Below are positions 24,098 through 33,071 of a stretch of DNA of 39,402 nt, piece by piece. Source of the stretch: Clostridia bacterium. GTDB taxonomy: Bacteria > Bacillota > Clostridia > Oscillospirales > CAG-272. The position numbers and the translations under genes were made by a program. How positions within the stretch are numbered: the stretch's first letter is position 1; each line of letters opens with the position of its first letter. The DNA lies in NCBI GenBank assembly GCA_017482465.1, contig JAFUMW010000078.1, forward strand, positions 1 through 39,402, written 5' to 3'. Below the pieces are notes generated by a model, which worked only from the letters and a program-made list of their open reading frames with translations, was not told the origin of the DNA and searched no databases.

Positions 24098-24136
24098 ATA
24101 CTTTTTTATTATGTTTTTCAGAAAGGAAACAAAAAC

Positions 24137-27100
24137 ATGAAAAAATTGATAGCATTGGTTCTTACGGTTTTGATGCTTGTGTCGGCCGTGCCGATGACCG
24201 TGTCGGCGGCAACTGTTGACGCAAAGATCAACGGACCGATAGCACTTACCGACGGTGTTGATTATACAGCCGCGGGTATTGATTACGTTTTAGCCGAGGA
24301 AAATGGTGAAAACTACGTCCACGGTGTCGTAGCTCCCGGTACATACCAGAACAACAAGCTTACTGCAATATTTGCTCCCGTAAGTTACTCGCTCACCGAA
24401 TATAAGTATATAAAGATTTGCTACAGAACCGACTCGCCCAGCACAAAGATGGACGTTTCCGCGCGTAGCTCTGTCGGCGAAAGCTGGATGAACGCTCATC
24501 CTGCCTGTATTGGTGATGGACAGTGGCATGAGGTAGTTATAAATACAGATGACATTATAGGCGGCAAGGGACGCATCCCTGCAGGTGAGGTCGGAGCGCA
24601 GTTTATACTCAAGCCCTTCGATTCGCTCACTATTACTCTTAACAGAGAGTATTTCTTTGACATAAAGTATATCGCATGCTTCAAGACCGAGGCAGAAGCA
24701 AATGCATATAAGTACACCAAAGCGGATGACAAGGCGTCTGTCGATCTTGAGCTTGTTGACATCTTCTGGGAAGAGGCTACCGACGAGGTCATAAACGGAT
24801 ACATGAAAACCATGGACGAAATGATCGAGAATATCGAAAATTCGCCCACAACCGTTGAGGTTACAGGCACAAAGTACTATGTATCCGAATCGGGTGACGA
24901 CAGCAACGACGGTCTTACGCCCGAAACCGCATGGAGAACGGTTACAAAGGTAAACACGCACACATTCAATTCGGGCGACGGTGTATTCTTTAACCGTGGC
25001 GACGAGTGGAGAATAACAAGTCCTCTTTCGGCAAAAAGCGGAGTTACATATTCCGCATACGGAAGCGGCGCAAAGCCGAAACTTATTGCTTCGGCAGACG
25101 GCTCGGGTTCGGCTAAGTGGATACCCACAGCGTACGAAAATGTATATGCATTTGTAGAAAATATCCCCGGTACACGCGATGTCGGTACTCTCGTATTTGA
25201 CGGCGGACGAGCTTGGGGTATCCAGATTCAGCAGACCAAGGAGGGCAACCGTCTTCCTATCGGTACTGTATTCAACGGTATTTCAAGATTTACCTCGGAC
25301 AATGGACCGTTTGCGGGTCCCGAGGATCTCAAGAACGATCTTGAATTCTATCACGATTGGACCGGCGAAACACTTTATCTCTATTCCAAAGAGGGTAACC
25401 CCAGCGTAAGGTTCTCGTCTATTGAAATAGTTGACAAGGGTCACGGTATCTCGCTTTCCAATGATACTGCAACAAATAACGCACACGATATCGTTATTGA
25501 CAATATCGCCATATTCGGTGCGGGCTCGCACGGTATCGGCGGCGGTAATGTAAAGAACGTTACTATTCAGTACTGTACACTTAAGTGGATCGGCGGATCT
25601 ATTCAGGGTAAATATATCTTCAACTCCAACTACGGTGTACGTTATGGTAATGCAGTTGAGTCATACGGTAACAGTGACAACTTCGTTATTCACGATTGCT
25701 ATGCATCGCAGGTATACGACTGCTGCTGGACTGTTCAGACACAGGCTGCAGGTCAGTTCTACAACGTAAAGATGTATAACAATGTTTCCGAGTACTGCAA
25801 CTCCGGACTTGAGGTATGGCAGAGCGGCGGAACAATTTCGGATATGGATCTTTACAACAACTATACACGCTTCAATGGCTACGGTTGGAGCCATCAGAGA
25901 CCTAACAAGGACGGTAACTTCTTCTACGGCGCAAGCGGTACGGGTACTTATATCAATAACCACGTACGCAACAACGTGAACGTGTTTGCATCTGCCAACG
26001 CACTTTTGTGCCGTTCGACAGGCCCAGAGCAGTACAACTTCCACGATAACGTATATATCATGGAATCGGATAAGTACATGGGCGGTCTTGCGGCTAACCC
26101 CGGTCTTGGTACAGGCGGATGGGGAAGCATGAACACAAAGTACACCGAAGCTGCGCTCAAGCGTGCAGTTTCCACAGGCTTTGAAAAGGGCGCGAAGTTC
26201 TACTACACAGAGCCTTCGGCTTACACAGAGGATATGTACGACACCTACAATCCCGAGGTAGGCGTTGATGTATTTGAAGACATTGCCGACAACTTCTGGG
26301 GCAGAAATGCTGTTGACTACGTTGCTCTCAAAGGATACTTCAACGGTGTAAGCGAAACGTCGTTCGCACCTAACGGTACTATGACACGCGCTATGCTTGT
26401 AACAGTGCTTTCACGTATCGCAGGCGAAAGCGCAAACGCCGCAGACGCTACGTTCACAGACATCAACAAGAATGCATGGTATGCTTCCGGTGTTGCATGG
26501 GCTGAAAAGGCAGGCATCGTAAACGCGGGCGGCAAATTCAGACCCGACGAGAATGCAACAAGAGAAGAGCTTGCCGATATGCTCTACAGATATGCACTCT
26601 ATGTATACAGAAGTCCCGACCTTACCAAAGCACCCGAATTCAAGGATATGGCTTCGGTAAACGCGGCGTATGCTGACGGCATCAAGTTCTGCACATCAAA
26701 CGGTATCATCGGCGGATATACTGATGGTACTATCAAGCCCAAGAACAGCGCAACGCGTGCCGAAGTGGCTACGATGATCCAGAGATTCAATAACTACCTC
26801 TCAGTATCTTCTGTTGACAAGGAAAAGGCACTTGCCGGTGCTAACATGACGATCGTTAAGAGCGATGAGCTCAAGAAGCTCCTTGACAACTCCGGTGTAC
26901 GCGCCACAACAGAGGCTGACGGCACTGTTAAGTTCGTACCCTTCTTGCAGAGCGGTGCTCCGAGAATTAGAATTCTTGATATGTTAAGCAAGGAAATAGA
27001 TCTTATCGACCATCCTTATCTTGTTGTCAAGTTTGAAGGTGAGATCAACTCAAGGACGGTCGTTGCGACTGTTGACAGCGTAAACATTTCCAACAGCGCT

Positions 27101-27331
27101 ACAACATATATGAACATCGCTTCTTATGCAAGCTTTGAAAGCGGTTCGATGATAATCGATCTTTCTTCGCTTTATGAAACGATAAACCGCGACAGCTATA
27201 CCGATAACCTTGCGATAAATATCTTCCCCTGGGGACAGGAAGCGGTAGTGCTCAGCAATACCGAATATTTCATTATTGACGAGATCGCGTTCTTCGACAG
27301 CGCGGTCGTTGCAGAGGCTTACGCAAGCTGA
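24137..27331 (+). CDS. SLH-anchored right-handed beta-helix surface protein, paralog 2
   Basis: A secreted protein of 1064 residues. Order: signal peptide 1-24 (MKKLIALVLTVLMLVSAVPM...); one N-module about 26-200 with ESWMNAHP, DGQWHEVV, LKPFD and FDIKYIACFKTEAEA; helical linker 213-240; right-handed beta-helix about 246-700 with GSHGIGGGNVKNVTIQYC, NAVESYGNSDNF, Cys529-Cys530 in YDCCWT and NSGLEVWQSGG; three SLH motifs about 710-885; C-terminal module about 900-1064 with INIFPWG and FFDSAVVAEAY. The ATG at 24137 opens a clear signal peptide and has AAAGGA 9 bases upstream; the frame is open further back to 24029 but that part crosses the leader RNA. Surface location is well supported; enzymatic activity is inferred only from the fold and neighbours. 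Confidence 0.88.
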   Translation: MKKLIALVLTVLMLVSAVPMTVSAATVDAKINGPIALTDGVDYTAAGIDYVLAEENGENYVHGVVAPGTYQNNKLTAIFAPVSYSLTEYKYIKICYRTDSPSTKMDVSARSSVGESWMNAHPACIGDGQWHEVVINTDDIIGGKGRIPAGEVGAQFILKPFDSLTITLNREYFFDIKYIACFKTEAEANAYKYTKADDKASVDLELVDIFWEEATDEVINGYMKTMDEMIENIENSPTTVEVTGTKYYVSESGDDSNDGLTPETAWRTVTKVNTHTFNSGDGVFFNRGDEWRITSPLSAKSGVTYSAYGSGAKPKLIASADGSGSAKWIPTAYENVYAFVENIPGTRDVGTLVFDGGRAWGIQIQQTKEGNRLPIGTVFNGISRFTSDNGPFAGPEDLKNDLEFYHDWTGETLYLYSKEGNPSVRFSSIEIVDKGHGISLSNDTATNNAHDIVIDNIAIFGAGSHGIGGGNVKNVTIQYCTLKWIGGSIQGKYIFNSNYGVRYGNAVESYGNSDNFVIHDCYASQVYDCCWTVQTQAAGQFYNVKMYNNVSEYCNSGLEVWQSGGTISDMDLYNNYTRFNGYGWSHQRPNKDGNFFYGASGTGTYINNHVRNNVNVFASANALLCRSTGPEQYNFHDNVYIMESDKYMGGLAANPGLGTGGWGSMNTKYTEAALKRAVSTGFEKGAKFYYTEPSAYTEDMYDTYNPEVGVDVFEDIADNFWGRNAVDYVALKGYFNGVSETSFAPNGTMTRAMLVTVLSRIAGESANAADATFTDINKNAWYASGVAWAEKAGIVNAGGKFRPDENATREELADMLYRYALYVYRSPDLTKAPEFKDMASVNAAYADGIKFCTSNGIIGGYTDGTIKPKNSATRAEVATMIQRFNNYLSVSSVDKEKALAGANMTIVKSDELKKLLDNSGVRATTEADGTVKFVPFLQSGAPRIRILDMLSKEIDLIDHPYLVVKFEGEINSRTVVATVDSVNISNSATTYMNIASYASFESGSMIIDLSSLYETINRDSYTDNLAINIFPWGQEAVVLSNTEYFIIDEIAFFDSAVVAEAYAS

Positions 27332-27337
27332 TAAAAT
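27309..27337 (+). promoter_or_regulatory. Possible promoter of beta-helix paralog 3
   Basis: TTGCAG (27309-27314), a 17-bp spacer and TAAAAT (27332-27337), overlapping the last codons of paralog 2. The predicted start near 27344 again falls at the base of a leader stem, as for paralog 2. Confidence 0.4.
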
Positions 27338-27345
27338 AAAACATA

Positions 27346-27423
27346 TCCGGCAGCAGGGTTGTTTGGCTTTCCGAGTACGGAGCAGTAGCTCTGTACTCGG
27401 TGCTCCTGTTGCCGGAGCTTTTT
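27346..27423 (+). ncRNA. Structured leader RNA (or terminator) before paralog 3
   Basis: The outer stem pairs 27346-27357 with 27405-27416 (12 pairs, one G-U). An inner hairpin pairs 27371-27383 with 27388-27400 (13 pairs, one G-U; loop AGTA). Five T follow after GC (27419-27423), so it can also end the paralog 2 transcript. Compared with the paralog 2 leader, three outer-stem positions differ and all keep pairing. A good AAAGGAG site follows it. Confidence 0.55.
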
Positions 27424-27450
27424 ATAATGTTTTGTTAAAGGAGAAGCAAA

Positions 27451-30400
27451 ATGAAAAAAATTGCTGTTTTTATCCTTACGCTTATTATCATCATATCAGC
27501 TGTACCGATAAGCTTGTCGGCTGATACTGTTGATGCAAAAATTTACGGTCCGATCACGATAATGAACAGTATGTCACTTACCATGGTAGGCATTGACTAC
27601 GATCTGGCAAGCGATGATGAGGGAAATTATATTCACGGAGCGGTCAAAGCTGGTACATACAGTAATAATAAGCTTATGATCGTGCTTGAAGCACAGGATT
27701 TTGCGCTTACCGATTACAGTTATATAAAATTTGTATACAGAACCGATTCGACAAGTAAAAACATAGATGTTTCCGTGCGAAGCAGTGCGGGAGAGAGCTG
27801 GATGAACACCGCAACAGCCTGTGTAGGTGACGGACAGTGGCAGGAGATCATTGTAAATGCAAGAGATATCACAGGGGGAGCGGGTGCGATACCAGAAGGT
27901 GATATCGGCGTGCAGTTTACGCTCAAGCCCTTTAATGCGGGTAATGTAACGCTTGAGAAGGACCATTATTTCGACTTGAAATATATAGCCTGCTTTAAGA
28001 ATAAGGATGCAGCTGAAGCATATACCTTCAGTGCATCTGACGATATGATCTCATTTGAGGATATTGAGTATTTTTATGAAAAGGCTGAGAGCCGGCTGAT
28101 AGACGGATACATGGCTGAAATGGATGCTATGATAAGTGCTATCGAAAATTCTCCCACAGCTGTCGAAGTAACGGGTACGAAGTATTATGTATCCGCCGAC
28201 GGTAACAATGAAAATGACGGACTTACTCCCGAAAGCGCTTGGAAAACGGTCGACAAAGTGAACAAACATACATTTAACTTTGGCGACGGCGTGTTTTTCA
28301 ACCGCGGAGATGAGTGGAGAACCGTAGATTCGCTTATGGCACAGAGCGGTGTTACATATTCGGCATATGGAAGCGGCGCAAAGCCTGTTATCATAAGCTC
28401 TGTTGACGGCTCAGGCGCGCATCAGTGGATATCGACCGAGTACGAAAATGTGTACGCGTTTGTTAACGCTATCCCGGACAGCCGCGATGTTGCTACTATC
28501 GTATTTGACGGCGGACGCGCGTGGGGAATACAAATACAGCAGACAAAAGATGGAGACCGCCTTGAGATAGGCAGGGTATATAACGGTATCGAGTGGTTTG
28601 ATACTGCCACAGGAGCATTCTCGGGTGCGGGTGATCTTAATAACGATCTCGAGTTCTATCACGATTGGAATAGCGATATTCTTTACCTTTATTCAAAGGA
28701 CGGTAATCCGGGCGAGAGATTTGTAACTGTTGAGATCGTGGACAAAGGCAACGGTATCAGGCTGACCAACGATGAAGCACTTGGCTACGCGCACGATATC
28801 GTTATTGACAATATTGCCGTATACGGTGCCGGCTCGCACGGTATCGGCGGAGGAACTGTAAAGAATGTGACCGTTCAGTACTGTACGCTTGAATGGATAG
28901 GCGGATCACGCCAGTTTAATGATCCTGCCCAAAACACACGCTTCGGAAACGCTGTTGAGTCCTACGGCAACAGTGAAAACTTTGTTATCCGCGACTGCTA
29001 TGCGTCGCAGATATACGACTGCTGCTGGACAGTACAGATCAGCGGTCCGGGAGAGTTTCGTAATATAAAAATGTACAACAACGTATCCGAATACTGCAAC
29101 TCCGGCCTTGAGGTATGGCAGAGCGGCGGAACAATTTCGGGTATGGATCTTTACAACAACTACACGCGCTTCAACGGCTATGGTTGGAGCCATCAGCGTC
29201 CGAATAAGGGCGGAAACTTTTTCTACGGAGGTGCATCCGTCTCTTCGTCGTATGAAAACAATCATGTAAGAAACAATGTGAACCTGTTTGCTTCCAAGGA
29301 GGCTCTCTTGGTCAAGGCGACAGGCCCGAAGCAGTATAATTTTCATGATAATGTGTATGTTATGGAAAGCGATCTGAGTCTTGGCGGAGTTGCGGCAAAT
29401 CCGGGACTTGGAACGGGAGCTTGGGAAAGCGGAGGCATAAAGTATGAGGAATCGATCATACGCCGAGCCGCAACCACAGGCTTTGAAAAGGGAAGTAAGT
29501 TCTATTACACCGAGCCCGACGCTTACAAGGACGATATGTACGATATATACGATCCTGAAAACGGTGTTGACGCGTTTGAGGACATCATGGACAATTTCTG
29601 GGGCAGAAGCGCCGTGGATTATGTTCTGCTCAAGGGGTATTTCAACGGTATAAGCGAGCTTGAATTTGCACCGAACGGCACGATGACGCGTGCTATGCTC
29701 GTGACCGTTCTCTCGCGTATCGCAGGAGAGAGTGTCGAGGGCGTTGAAGCTGACTACACGGATATCAATAAGAACGCGTGGTATGCACCCGGTGTTGCAT
29801 GGGCTGAAAAATCTGGTATCGTAAGTGAGGGCGGAGCGTTTAGACCCGATGAAAAGGCAACGCGCGAGGAGCTTGCTGATATGCTCTACAGATACGCGCT
29901 CTATGCCTACAGAGCTCCGGACCTTACAGGCTCGGATGAATTCAAGGATTTTTCTTCCGTTAATGCCGAGTATGCCGACGGTGTGAGATTCTGCACTGCA
30001 AACGGCATTATTGGCGGCTACGATGACGGTACTGTAAGACCGAAAAACAGCGCGACCCGCGCCGAGGTCGCAACAATGATACAGAGGTTTAATAAATACC
30101 TTGCCACCGCACCGATCGACAATGACAAATTGCTTGAAAATACAGGCGCTGCTGTTATAAGGGGCGATGAGTTGAAGTTGATGCTTGATAACACCGGTGT
30201 CCGCGCGACGACAGAGGGCGATATGGTGAAGTTCGTACCGTTTCTTGAAAGCGGAGCACCGCGCATCAGAGTGATGGATATGTTAAACAAGGATATAAGT
30301 CTGATCGAATACCCTTATATCGTTGTGAAATTCAGCGGAGAGCTTAATACCGCGGCTGTTACTGCTACGGTAGACAGGATAAATACCGCAAACGGCGCAA

Positions 30401-30630
30401 CGAGTGCAACCGGGATCGTTTCATATGCGTCGCTTGACGCAGGGAATGTCATTATTGATATAAGCGATTACATTGCTTCGATCGAAACGTCAACGTACGC
30501 TGACGAGCTTGCGATCAATATCTACCCGTGGGGACAGAACGCAGTTACACTCAGTAATTCCGAATACTTCATTATCAATGAGGTCGCGATGTTTGAAAGC
30601 AAGCTCGCGGCACAGGCATACGCAGGTTAA
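27451..30630 (+). CDS. SLH-anchored right-handed beta-helix surface protein, paralog 3
   Basis: A secreted protein of 1059 residues, close in layout to paralog 2. Order: signal peptide 1-23; N-module about 26-195 (ESWMNTAT, DGQWQEII, LKPFNAG, FDLKYIACFKNKDAAEAY); helical linker; right-handed beta-helix about 245-700 with GSHGIGGGTVKNVTVQYC, NAVESYGNSENF, Cys524-Cys525 in YDCCWT and NSGLEVWQSGG; SLH motifs about 707-887 (FEDIMDNFWGRSAVD, YTDINKNAWYAPGVAW, TANGIIGGYDDGTVRPKNSATR); C-terminal module about 900-1059 with INIYPWG and MFESKLAAQAY. AAAGGAG lies before the ATG. The next gene, paralog 4, begins 41 bp later without a terminator between them, so the two are co-transcribed. Confidence 0.88.
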   Translation: MKKIAVFILTLIIIISAVPISLSADTVDAKIYGPITIMNSMSLTMVGIDYDLASDDEGNYIHGAVKAGTYSNNKLMIVLEAQDFALTDYSYIKFVYRTDSTSKNIDVSVRSSAGESWMNTATACVGDGQWQEIIVNARDITGGAGAIPEGDIGVQFTLKPFNAGNVTLEKDHYFDLKYIACFKNKDAAEAYTFSASDDMISFEDIEYFYEKAESRLIDGYMAEMDAMISAIENSPTAVEVTGTKYYVSADGNNENDGLTPESAWKTVDKVNKHTFNFGDGVFFNRGDEWRTVDSLMAQSGVTYSAYGSGAKPVIISSVDGSGAHQWISTEYENVYAFVNAIPDSRDVATIVFDGGRAWGIQIQQTKDGDRLEIGRVYNGIEWFDTATGAFSGAGDLNNDLEFYHDWNSDILYLYSKDGNPGERFVTVEIVDKGNGIRLTNDEALGYAHDIVIDNIAVYGAGSHGIGGGTVKNVTVQYCTLEWIGGSRQFNDPAQNTRFGNAVESYGNSENFVIRDCYASQIYDCCWTVQISGPGEFRNIKMYNNVSEYCNSGLEVWQSGGTISGMDLYNNYTRFNGYGWSHQRPNKGGNFFYGGASVSSSYENNHVRNNVNLFASKEALLVKATGPKQYNFHDNVYVMESDLSLGGVAANPGLGTGAWESGGIKYEESIIRRAATTGFEKGSKFYYTEPDAYKDDMYDIYDPENGVDAFEDIMDNFWGRSAVDYVLLKGYFNGISELEFAPNGTMTRAMLVTVLSRIAGESVEGVEADYTDINKNAWYAPGVAWAEKSGIVSEGGAFRPDEKATREELADMLYRYALYAYRAPDLTGSDEFKDFSSVNAEYADGVRFCTANGIIGGYDDGTVRPKNSATRAEVATMIQRFNKYLATAPIDNDKLLENTGAAVIRGDELKLMLDNTGVRATTEGDMVKFVPFLESGAPRIRVMDMLNKDISLIEYPYIVVKFSGELNTAAVTATVDRINTANGATSATGIVSYASLDAGNVIIDISDYIASIETSTYADELAINIYPWGQNAVTLSNSEYFIINEVAMFESKLAAQAYAG

Positions 30631-30671
30631 ATATGACCGTACAGGTCTGTTTATAAAAAAGGAGAAACTAT

Positions 30672-32156
30672 ATGGCACTTGAAAGAACAAACAGAGAGCT
30701 TATTGATAAGTATATTGCCGAAACAGAGGCGCTTATCAAAGAAATCGAAAACTCACCTACAACCGTTGAGATACTGGGAACTAAGTACTATGTTGCCGCA
30801 GACGGTAACGATGAAAACGACGGTCTTACGCCCGAGACCGCTTGGAAGACGATCGCAAAGGTAAACGCAATGAGATTCCTTTACGGCGACGGTGTATTTT
30901 TCAAGCGCGGTGACGAGTGGCGTCAGACCTATTCGCTTGAAACACACAAGGGTGTTACTTATTCGGCATACGGTGAAGGTCCTAAGCCCAGACTCATATC
31001 GTCTGTTGACGGCGCCGGTGAGGACAAGTGGGAAGCTACCGAATATACGAACATATACAGATTCAAGGAGGAGATACCCGGTCAAGCACGCGATGTCGGA
31101 GTTATAGTGTTTGACGGCGGCAAGGCGTGGGGCATACAGATCCAGAAAACACGCGAGGGCAACCGTCACGAGATCGGCAGAGTATTCAACGGTCAGGAAT
31201 GGTTTGACACCACAAAGGGGCCGTTTGAGGATCAGCGCGATCTTGATAACAACCTTGAATTTTATCATAACTGGGAGGAAAACACCCTTTACCTTTACTG
31301 CAGAGAGGGCAACCCCGGCAAGGTGTTTAAGTCTATTGAGATCGTTGACAAGGGACACGGCATAGTTCTCAAGGGCAATATGGATGTTGTTATCGACAAC
31401 CTTGAGATCTTTGGCTCGGGCTCACACGGTATAGGCGGCGGTGATGTTATCAATGTAACCGTACAGTACTGCACACTCAAGTGGATCGGCGGCTCGATTC
31501 AGGGAAAGTACATCTTCAATTCCAATTACGGCGTACGCTTCGGTAATGCTGTTGAGTCTTATGGTTCAAGCGATCATTTCGTTATCCATCACTGCTACGC
31601 TTCTCATGTATACGACTGTTGTTGGACAGTACAGTTCGGTGCGGCGGCTGTAATGAGAGATGTGCAGATGTATAAAAATGTTGCCGAGTTCTGCAACACG
31701 GGTCTTGAGGTATGGCAGAACGGCGGTCTGCTTGAGGACATGAAGCTTCATGATAACTATACCCGTTACAACGGTTACGGCTGGAGCCATCAGAGAATAG
31801 GTAAGGACGCAAACTTCTTCTACGGTGCAAATGCCTGCGCGAGAATAAACAGAAACAACGAAGTATATCACAACATAAACTACCTCTCGCAGAGGTTTGT
31901 GCTTCTTGCAAGACCTACCGGTACTGAGCATTATAACTTCCACGATAATATCTATATTATGGAGGAGGGAAAGTTCTTGGGCGGTGTTACAGAGCATCCT
32001 GCGACATCTTCGGGTGAATGGAAGTGGGACGTTCCCTACGATGCCGAAACGATTGAGCGTACGCAAGGCGAAGGCTTTGAGCCCGGCTCGAAGTTCTATA
32101 TCTGTGAGCCTGAAATACTCGGAGATATGTACAAGCTTTGTATTCCCAAGGAATAA
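30672..32156 (+). CDS. Right-handed beta-helix protein without signal peptide or SLH motifs, paralog 4
   Basis: A 494-residue protein made only of the helical linker (residues 3-25, ELIDKYIAETEALIKEIENSP) and the beta-helix (about 38-470), with GTKYYVAADGNDENDG, GSHGIGGGDVINVTVQYC, NAVESYGSSDHF, Cys316-Cys317 in YDCCWT and NTGLEVWQNGG. Compared with paralogs 1-3, it has no signal peptide, N-module, SLH motifs or C-terminal module, yet it is intact. The ATG is fixed by AAAGGAG 7 bases upstream and there is no hydrophobic N-terminus in any nearby in-frame extension. It is therefore predicted to be cytoplasmic. It ends at a strong terminator shared with the convergent AraC gene. It may process imported oligosaccharides. 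Confidence 0.85.
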   Translation: MALERTNRELIDKYIAETEALIKEIENSPTTVEILGTKYYVAADGNDENDGLTPETAWKTIAKVNAMRFLYGDGVFFKRGDEWRQTYSLETHKGVTYSAYGEGPKPRLISSVDGAGEDKWEATEYTNIYRFKEEIPGQARDVGVIVFDGGKAWGIQIQKTREGNRHEIGRVFNGQEWFDTTKGPFEDQRDLDNNLEFYHNWEENTLYLYCREGNPGKVFKSIEIVDKGHGIVLKGNMDVVIDNLEIFGSGSHGIGGGDVINVTVQYCTLKWIGGSIQGKYIFNSNYGVRFGNAVESYGSSDHFVIHHCYASHVYDCCWTVQFGAAAVMRDVQMYKNVAEFCNTGLEVWQNGGLLEDMKLHDNYTRYNGYGWSHQRIGKDANFFYGANACARINRNNEVYHNINYLSQRFVLLARPTGTEHYNFHDNIYIMEEGKFLGGVTEHPATSSGEWKWDVPYDAETIERTQGEGFEPGSKFYICEPEILGDMYKLCIPKE

Positions 32157-32162
32157 AAAACT

Positions 32163-32191
32163 AAGGGTGCGGTATTTTACCGCACCCTTTT
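32163..32191. terminator. Bidirectional terminator between paralog 4 and AraC gene
   Basis: A 12-bp perfect stem (32163-32174 with 32178-32189), loop TTT, followed by T on the plus strand and preceded by a short A-run that serves the minus strand. It marks the end of the paralog 3-4 transcript. Confidence 0.85.
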
Positions 32192-32951
32192 ATGATTTTG
32201 ATTTTTTTCTGTATTCGCTCGGAGAATACTCGAATTGTTCCTTAAAATTCCGGTTGAAGGTGCGAAGCGAACGGTAACCGCTTTCCAATGCACATTCGAT
32301 CATGCTTTTGCTCGTTGTGTCAAGCATTTTGCAAACATTGTTAAGGCGAACGGCATTAACGTAATTGTTGAATGATATGCCGACCGTTCTTTTGAAATAT
32401 CTTGAAATGTAGGAATAGTCGTAACCGAGCTTGTGTGAAATCCCCGAAAGAGAACATTCTTTGTCAAAATTCTTTTGTACGTATTCAAATATGTGGTGAA
32501 GAATACCTCTGTGATCCGAAACAGTGTATTTGGCTTTTTTGTCAAATTCGTTGCAAAGAAGATATAATACACCCTTCTTTTCATATTTGCCGCTGGAGTT
32601 TTTGACCGTTTTGAAAAGCTCGGTCAGATATTCCGGTGGGGTGAGCTTGTTACAAAGCGGTATCTTTCCATCAATCTTTGAGTAATATGAAGCGATCATG
32701 TCGTTGGCGAAAATACAGAGTATGTGCTTTCCCTCGGTCATATCAAACGAGTGAACCTGGTTAGGAAAAATAAGTACGGCTTCTCCTGCCTTTAGCGAAT
32801 ATTCATTGCTGTTTGTCTTTATGTTCGCGTGCCCCGAAAGCATGGTGATGTATTCAAAGCTGTTATGCATATGTGCCGGAAATGAAAAATTATCTTGACA
32901 TGAAATCGCAAAATTCTCGGATATGTCGGAGTCGTTAAATTCATAGAACAT
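32190..32951 (-). CDS. AraC-family transcriptional regulator
   Basis: A regulator of 253 residues. Seen: an N-terminal cupin-like domain (about 10-140) with FPAHMHNSFEYITMLSG and FPNQVHSFD, and a C-terminal AraC double helix-turn-helix (about 155-253) with CSLSGISHKLGYDYSYISRYFKRTVG and a closing ALESGYRSLRTFNRNFKEQFEYSPSEYR. I chose the ATG at 32951 (AGGTG 6 bases upstream) over the TTG at 32972. It faces away from the GH30 gene, and its own leader carries the perfect inverted repeat 32967-32981. It probably controls the GH30 gene and possibly the nearby beta-helix genes; the inducing sugar is unknown. It differs from the AraC protein at 2896-3729 in length and sequence. Confidence 0.9.
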   Translation of the reverse strand: MFYEFNDSDISENFAISCQDNFSFPAHMHNSFEYITMLSGHANIKTNSNEYSLKAGEAVLIFPNQVHSFDMTEGKHILCIFANDMIASYYSKIDGKIPLCNKLTPPEYLTELFKTVKNSSGKYEKKGVLYLLCNEFDKKAKYTVSDHRGILHHIFEYVQKNFDKECSLSGISHKLGYDYSYISRYFKRTVGISFNNYVNAVRLNNVCKMLDTTSKSMIECALESGYRSLRTFNRNFKEQFEYSPSEYRKKSKS

Positions 32952-32966
32952 GTACAACACCTCGTA

Positions 32967-32981
32967 AGACAAATTTTGTCT
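32967..32981. promoter_or_regulatory. Inverted repeat, probable operator of the AraC/GH30 divergent unit
   Basis: AGACAAA-T-TTTGTCT is a perfect 7-bp inverted repeat just upstream of the AraC ribosome binding site. A related half-site, GAATTGTC, occurs at 33004-33011. It resembles the ACAAATTG boxes near the other AraC gene. Binding is inferred. Confidence 0.45.
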
Positions 32982-33024
32982 ATTATTATATACTTAATGA
33001 CGAGAATTGTCAAGTGATATGTGA

Positions 33025-33030
33025 TATAAT
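33025..33030 (+). promoter_or_regulatory. -10 element of the GH30 gene promoter
   Basis: A perfect TATAAT lies 41 bp before the GH30 ATG. No -35 matching consensus is found 16-18 bp upstream, which suits an activator-dependent promoter next to an AraC gene. Confidence 0.45.
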
Positions 33031-33071
33031 GACTATAAGCGAAATGAAGTTTTGAAGGGAGAGATGACATA

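Noticed and set aside
24029..24136. In-frame extension upstream of paralog 2 as coding
   Set aside because: The extension crosses the leader RNA stem and T-rich tract and would disrupt the signal peptide; the ATG at 24137 is well placed.
24013..27423. Leaders of paralogs 2 and 3 as cyclic-di-GMP (GEMM) riboswitches
   Set aside because: Surface proteins of Clostridia often have these, but the conserved GEMM internal sequences and tetraloop receptor pattern are not present; only the outer stem and a short CAGGG-n-TGTTT segment are shared.
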